Assembly: GCA_944990035.1 (NCBI GenBank)
Contig: CALYLX010000022.1
Location: 62,001-126,000 of the forward strand
DNA from: Clitopilus passeckerianus
Lineage: Eukaryota > Basidiomycota > Agaricomycetes > Agaricales > Entolomataceae
Reading direction: 5' to 3'
DNA length: 64,000 bases
This document shows positions 58,719 through 64,000 of the stretch, piece after piece. The position numbers and the translations under genes are program-made. The number at the start of each line of letters is the position of its first letter. The first letter of the stretch is position 1. The notes beneath the pieces were generated by a model, which did no database searches, was not told the origin of the DNA, and was given only the letters and a program-made list of their open reading frames with translations.

Positions 58719-59923
58719 CTACCGGCGCGAGTCTGGTGTCAGAGGCGAGTCTAGTGTTGGGTGCAAGCTGTCTCCAGTTTCATCGTAGTCAGGCGCCATG
58801 ACGCCGTTTATCAAAAGGCGGTTTTCAAGAGCGTGCTGCTGCGCCTCGAGGGCTCGTATCCGGTCTCTCAGCTCGTCATTCTCCCGTACAAGCCCGGATG
58901 GAACCTTGGACGAAACTGTCGTGGCAGAGTCTTGTATGGTCGCGTGTGTGAGTGACACTTGCGATGCTGTAGGAGCTAAATCAACTCAATGGTCAGATAG
59001 AACAGGAAACAGAGAAAGGGTAAGTTTGCATACCGTGCCTCGTTTGTGGCCCAACCGTAGTAGGTGAAAAAGGGCTCACTACGGGTTCAGTGGTTGCCGT
59101 GGATCTTCTACGACGCCGCAGGAGGAACAGAATTACCCCTATGATTACGAGCAATGTCACGCCTCCAACTACCCCTCCTACTATTGCGCCGACGGGTGCC
59201 TTCTGACCACCAGAAGCGGGCGCAGCGGTTGTCGACGGTGTTGCGGACACGGCTATGGTAGTCGTCTGCACTTGACCATCGGTGGTGTAAACATACACGG
59301 TTGAAGCAGTCCCAGAGGTCCTAGAACCAGACTCAGCACAGTCAACCTTGATATCGTAGTGGCTACATACGAGGAACCGGGTGGTGGCAAAACAGTGAAA
59401 ACGGGGCCGCGTGGAACGATAGGCTTTCTGCAAAGCGAATGTTGAGTCTCATGTGAATGCGAGCTTTTTTGCAAGAACTGTACTTACCCAGCTTGGTATA
59501 CGGCAATGTTGTATGGGCTATGAAAAGGTTAGAATCCTGAGAGGCTAATTTTGAACATCATCCACGTACTCGGGAGGAACATTAGGCAAAGCCTGTGTCA
59601 AGCTTCCCCAATTAAGATCAACATTTGCTTTGAGGCCTGTGAGGCTCCGGTTCTTCCACACCAAACTGACATCAAAACCGAAGGGGTCTCCGGATTCTTT
59701 CTGCCAAGTGAACTTGATAAAGCTATCAGGGTATATGTTACTGCTTCCATCGTCAGCATTAACCACGGGTCCCAGTTGCAGAGCTGAACACCCCGAGGGA
59801 ATTAATCCAAAGATGTAACTGAAGAAGCCTCGGGATTAGTACGGACGTTCGCGTTATCTGTCCAACAAAGGGTACGTACACGGCCGACAGGTAACATACT
59901 ACCTTCCAGTAGAACCCGAGCAT
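58719..59923 (-). CDS. Surface protein array member C
   Basis: Exons 59923-59880, 59818-59570, 59517-59488, 59427-59371, 59320-59034 and 58975-58719 join in phase, giving 307 aa. The signal peptide is MLGFYWKVVCYLSAVYIFGL. The Ig-like domain has FIKFTWQKESGDPFGFDVSL, LKANVDLNWGSLTQALP and the 30-bp exon residues PYNIAVYQAG, then KPIVPRGPVFTV. The stalk is short. It includes STVYVYTTDGQVQTTTI, like B. The helix is GAIVGGVVGGVTLLVIIGVI, followed by FLLRRRRRS. The coiled-coil tail is LVRENDELRDRIRALEAQQH, then ENRLLINGVMAPDYDE. Tail identity with B is higher than that of the Ig-like domains, so the cytosolic partner may be shared while the outer domains diverge. Confidence 0.82.
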
Positions 59924-61126
59924 GGGGATGTGCTCTGCAACAAGGAAAGGCTTCTGTATAACGCGCGAGACGGCGAAAGGGGGCGAGAAGAGCGTTTGTA
60001 ACGCCGAGCCAAGCGGTTTATCTGACACCATGTGATGCTTCGGCGGCTGCTTCATTTGGGCTTGGAATCAGGGCGTAACCGATTTATGGGTGCTGTAAGG
60101 ATCAAAAAATGGGAAAAGTTGATCAGTAGCTCCTCTTGATAACCATGGAGTTGGCAGCCGTGAGATGTTCCTCATCTTCCACTATGTACTAAAGACTGGT
60201 CTAAACGCTTTCGTGGCCGTCGAATTGAGCTCGGAGAAATATCGTAGATTGCACTAGAATCATGAGGATATCCGCAGTCGGAACGATTGATCCTGTTCTT
60301 GTGGAGACTACAGTTCCGGACAAGGGAACTCAACAACTATCTCCGACAGGATAGTTAGCCACCATAAAGGGGAGGAAAAGTCCGAAAATCATCTCCTTTT
60401 CATCTGCTGACTTGATTGGCACTGATTCCTTATCCTAAAATGGCTTGGTTGTCAAGATAGCAGATTTTTGACCCCAAAATTTTGGCGTACTGTCAAAAAA
60501 TGGCCCAGAACTTTCGGCGATGTGTTTTTTTGGGCTCCTTTCGTTGTCCTGAATCTGATTCTGGCTTCAGAAAAATATTTGAGTGCAATTCTGAAAAGCT
60601 CCCACGGCATGGTTTGTCAGCCTCACAAATCCAAAGACGCCCAAATTGGCACTGAAACCGTTTCAAATCAAGCACAGGGGCTTCTGGTTGGGAAAGTCTG
60701 CTGTTAAAGTCGCAAAAGTTGACCCCATTTGATCAATTTTTGGCTCGACCCCCCACTAGAGAAGCGTTGAATTTGGCCAAAAATTTGGCGCAGCCGAAAA
60801 ACGTGGGAAATCTTTCGTAAGCGTGTTTTTCGACGTATTTCGTCTTCCTGAGCTTGAATCTGAAGTTGGTTTTCTCAAAAAGTTCTTCCCTTCGGAGGTA
60901 GCGACTTTGTTGAATTCGCTTGTTCGGAACTGTAAGCAATTCTGAATCTCAAACTGATATGAAGATGTTGGCACTTTGATCATCGAGATGCGAGGGAAGA
61001 ACTGCATGACAAGGATCTGCCCGAGTTCATCAATCCTCAAAAACGGGATGTATCTTTGTCATCGAGTAAGATCACCCAAAAGCAACTTTTAGCTGAAGTT
61101 TGACCAGTTCCACTTGTATTCCCAAA
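59924..61126. other. Intergenic, array members C and D, with repeats
   Basis: 1.2 kb. It should contain the promoter of C near its left end and the 3' flank of D at its right end. The middle is AT-rich and repeated (see the separate repeat entry). No conserved frame. Confidence 0.5.
60466..60890. repeat. Two diverged copies of an AT-rich repeat
   Basis: A segment at about 60466-60604 and one at about 60768-60890 share an order of motifs: AAATTTTGGCG or AAATTTGGCG, a CTTTCG block, GTGTTTTT, TTTCGT and TCCTGA, then GAATCTGA. Both copies are on the same strand. No inverted ends, target duplication or transposase frame is visible. This could be a remnant of an element or an old local duplication. 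Confidence 0.45.
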
Positions 61127-62250
61127 TTAAAGAGAACCAACACTAATTATGACCGGAATATTCCCTGATCCATCGGTCCGAGTTACAGACGGTGTTCCCA
61201 CATGCGTTCGGCTCTTTGTTGCTGGGATAGGTCTAGTAGGAGCTGGGGTCTCTGTGGGAGGTGTATACGCGGGTGGGGTGTTCAGTGTTGGCTCTAATGC
61301 ACGCTCGAGTGCCCCAATCCTCTCGTTGAGAAGTTGGTTTTGCTGCATCAACATTTCGCGGTCGTTAGATTTTGCACCACCAGCCTCTGGATACCAATAT
61401 GGCTCGTCAGATCAAGCATTAGCATTGAACAGGGTACCAACGTACCGACAGAAGAAGATCCTCCATCGAAAAGGAGAGACCTCAGAGACCGGAGTGGCAG
61501 ATCCAGCTTTCCTCCGCCGGAAGAAACAAAATGCCAAAACACTGATAATCACTAAAAGACCTACTCCGCCGACAATTCCGCCTATGAGAGCGCCAGGAGG
61601 AACCTTCTTGATACCGCTTGAACTGCTTGAGGTCGCACCAGGGGTGTTTATGGTCCTACTCGTAGGTGAACCAGAGGTCGAGGTTGAAGAGGTTTCAGAT
61701 GATCCATCCGGCGTCACGGTAAAAGATGGTCCTTTGGGCACCACGGGGTTACTGTTGATAATCTCAAGTCAGACTCCAGTTGTGCAGGGGAATGAGAAGA
61801 AATCTCCGTACCCAAAGACATAAACCGCAATGTTGTAAATACTATTGCGTAGAGTCGATGAGGGCGTCCATACAGAGAGACGTATAAAGGACGCACGCTG
61901 GGGCAGGAAGGTTCCCCAGTTTGACAAGAGTTCTAGTCAAGCTTCCATCGACGTCCGGTGCAATGGTTGTCAAGTTGCCATTCGCCCATAGAAGGTCAAT
62001 GTCGAATCTTGGCGGGTCGCCACTTTCGTTCGTCCAGGAGACCGTTATCTCGTCATTAGGATGGATGACCGTCGAGTTCGACTTAGAAACGACTGGGTTT
62101 AGTTTAAGAGAGAGGGCCTGCAAGGGAAAGAGGAGTAGACTACTGAACACACGATCAGAAAACTGAATCCGGGTATATGGTGATGAATTGTGACGAAAGC
62201 TGAACTCACAAGAGTACGGAAGTGTGCAGGTGGACCAGCGGCAGACGCAT
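61127..62250 (-). CDS. Surface protein array member D
   Basis: Exons 62250-62210, 62142-61897, 61841-61812, 61751-61438 and 61386-61127 join in phase, giving 296 aa. The signal peptide is MRLPLVHLHTSVLFSLLLFP. The Ig-like domain has DEITVSWTNESGDPPRFDI, LTTIAPDVDGSL and the 30-bp exon residues IYNIAVYVFG, then VPKGPSFTV. The stalk is a short Ser/Thr run. The helix is GALIGGIVGGVGLLVIISVL, followed by FFRRRKAG. The tail starts with a coiled coil (MLMQQNQLLNERIGALERAL) and is then Pro/Thr-rich with PPAY, a PPxY motif that could bind a WW domain such as that of an Rsp5-type ubiquitin ligase. The donor of the last intron (GTACCC) is weak; it was chosen because only it keeps phase. D has one exon fewer than A-C. 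Confidence 0.8.
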
Positions 62251-62697
62251 TGGACTCCCTTCCCCAACAGACTTCCTAAGCGTCGATAAAAAAGGCTGGG
62301 CAACTCGGTCTCAATAATGGAGGCCATTTGCATGCCTTTTGAAGCCCTGACTTGTTCACCAGTCTGGTCAGACCGTTTCAGGGCACTGAGGAAGGCACCA
62401 CGCCACCCATGGATCCCCCTCGACAAGATGCCCGCAGAGTATCCGCGCTGATTCCTGAAACGTTGCTGAGTTTTGCCATAACTTTGAAGTTTCGAGATGA
62501 AAGTCTGGCGGAAGGTACTGAGCTGCAGGGTGTGTGGATTCCGAGCCTTCTGATTCAACGATTCCAGGCAATTACTCGCAAAGGATGCAAAGAGGAATCG
62601 AGCATTTCGGTACGAACGACGATTGCATATTATCAATAGTATAATATAGATCCAGGGACTCCACTACAATATAACCTACAGGCCACATAGTACAAGA
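62251..62697. other. Intergenic, array members D and E
   Basis: 447 bp, promoter of D and 3' flank of E. Nothing else recognised. Confidence 0.45.
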
Positions 62698-63977
62698 TCA
62701 GGGCAAACGAGAAACAGGACGCAATTGTGCAGTCGCATAATCAGGAGGTGCTTCTCCCCCAAGTCCTCCTTCGATATCCCTCTGCTGCGTCTCGAGAGCC
62801 AGAATCCTTTCGGCCAGTAGTTGATTTTGCTGCATGAGCAATGCTTCACGCTGCGTAGGTCCCTCGTATTGTTGAAGATGAGAAGCACGTTGATTCCGTA
62901 GGTCTGCTTGGAGAAGGTCCTGTTGTCGTTGAGCTTCCTCCCTCTCCCGAATAACAGCCTCCAAACGGCCTATAGAAGAGAAATGAGAGATTAGAAAATG
63001 TCCACGTGCAGCTGTGAAAGAGAGTAAGTACCTTGCTTTTCGAATGGTTTGGCGCCTGTTTGAATGGGCCGATTGAAGACCTCGTCCGCTAAGGCATCTG
63101 AGGATGTTGACTCCGAAACGCGTTTACGCCGTCGAAGGAGGATGAAAACAATGATGCAAATTGCGATAAGGACTATGCCACCACCAACAGCACCTCCTGC
63201 TATAGCGCCCGTTGGCATTTTCTTAGCAGTGTTTGTAGACTGGTTATTTTGGTCTGGAGATGTGACGCCACCAGTCCCACTTGACTGAGTATTGCTTTCG
63301 GTAGAGGACGGCGCAAACGTGACAAGGGCAGTATTCGAGGACGATGTAAAGGTTTGAGTGTTTGATGAAGCAGACCCTGTGGTAGCAGTAGACGAGGATT
63401 CTGTGGTCTGTGATGCTTGGGTGCTTGGGGGTGGTGTTGAGGTCGTAGCCGGTTTCGTTGTTGTTTCTGTTTTCTGGGTGGGACTATTCTTAGTTAGCTC
63501 CAGCAAGCAGAGAAAAAACGCGAAAGGATCTTACGAAGGAGCAGGGGCGTTCGGAGAAGGAACCACAGAGAAGAGAGGACTTGTTCCTATCGCGGTTCTA
63601 TAACGAGGGTGTGAGAATGATCGAATGAACAAAAGCAGAGAACTGACCCAGAAACAAAGACCGCCAGGTTATATGATCTATCAAAGCAAGTATTAATTTG
63701 AAGCATGGTCTGGAGGGAAAAGTCCACCTACGCTGGAGCATCAATCTTCCCTACACTCCCCCTCACAGTCCCAACGTTGATGTCGACGTTCGAAGCAAAG
63801 TACGTCAAGGCGTCTGTAGGCCACCAAATCATTATTGTAATCGTGTTAGGGTCACCGCTCTCCTTCGTCCATGAGGCATAGATTTGACTCTCGGGATAGA
63901 TAGGTGCATTCAACCCAGCTTGCGGGGTCACTGGGTCAAATCGAAGAGGGGAGACGATGGGCAGGAACGAGAGGATT
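62698..63977 (-). CDS. Surface protein array member E (5' exon beyond window)
   Basis: Visible exons are 63977-63732, 63677-63648, 63597-63535, 63483-63032 and 62969-62698, all in phase. The acceptor at 63978-63980 shows that a signal-peptide exon lies past the window end. The Ig-like domain has SQIYASWTKESGDPNTITI, ASNVDINVGTVRGSV and the 30-bp exon residues SYNLAVFVSG. The stalk is the most Ser/Thr-rich of the five. The helix is GAIAGGAVGGGIVLIAICII, followed by FILLRRRKR. The tail has a longer coiled coil (IREREEAQRQQDLLQADLRN, then LLMQQNQLLAERILALE) and ends with EAPPDY, a PPxY motif. The MQQNQLL heptads are shared with D, so D and E pair as closest relatives, as B and C do. Confidence 0.82.
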
Positions 63978-64000
63978 CTAACATGTCATTTAGTTCTGAG

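Noticed and set aside
54548..63977. Idea that the surface-protein array is a GPI-anchored cell-wall family.
   Set aside because: Each has an internal Gly-rich helix followed by an Arg cluster and a substantial tail, not a C-terminal GPI signal.

Overview
The window reads as nuclear DNA of a basidiomycete fungus, most likely a mushroom-forming agaricomycete. Genes are dense on both strands and are cut by many GT-AG introns of about 46-65 bp, often with CTAAC-type branch sites. The gene families also fit: MLKL/HeLo-type NB-ARC-TPR receptors, BTB and F-box expansions, DHA2 transporters, GMC oxidoreductases and eEF3. I joined exons by hand, checking reading phase and family conservation at each junction. 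Most models close in phase from start to stop.

Layout. 1-10.8 kb: a Ser/Thr kinase whose N-lobe I cannot place, a Crinkler-like kinase-fold gene with an in-frame TAG, an NLR-type receptor, and a LACTB2-like metallo-beta-lactamase. 12-13.3 kb: a secreted cysteine-rich protein made of seven repeats, each one exon, in a 162-163 bp tandem array. 13.8-18 kb: a BTB protein and the splicing factor CWC22. 18.3-18.9 kb: a decayed piece of an NLR C-terminus. 19-28.3 kb: an F-box protein, elongation factor 3 with two 5'UTR introns, and V-ATPase subunit a. 28.7-39.5 kb: a seven-helix membrane protein, then P450, GMC oxidoreductase and DHA2 transporter genes that look like a small metabolic cluster. 40.5-49.3 kb: polyadenylation factor PFS2, a CBM21 glycogen-targeting PP1 subunit, tRNA-Thr(AGT) and an M50B-like membrane protease. 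49.6-54.4 kb: two F-box-type genes and a DOPA 4,5-dioxygenase-family gene that needs a 5-nt exon. 54.5 kb to the end: five tandem same-strand paralogues with a signal peptide, a Kre9/Knh1-type Ig-like domain, a Ser/Thr-rich stalk, one membrane helix and a tail that is usually coiled coil. The last one runs off the window.

How the parts relate. CWC22, PFS2, eEF3, Vph1 and the tRNA are housekeeping. The NLR, its relic, the Crinkler-like gene, the Cys-repeat protein and the five-gene receptor-like array are fast-evolving families expected in recognition, defence or cell-surface roles. P450, GMC and MFS could form an oxidise-and-export unit. The best candidates for something undescribed are the tandem surface-protein array and the modular Cys-repeat gene.
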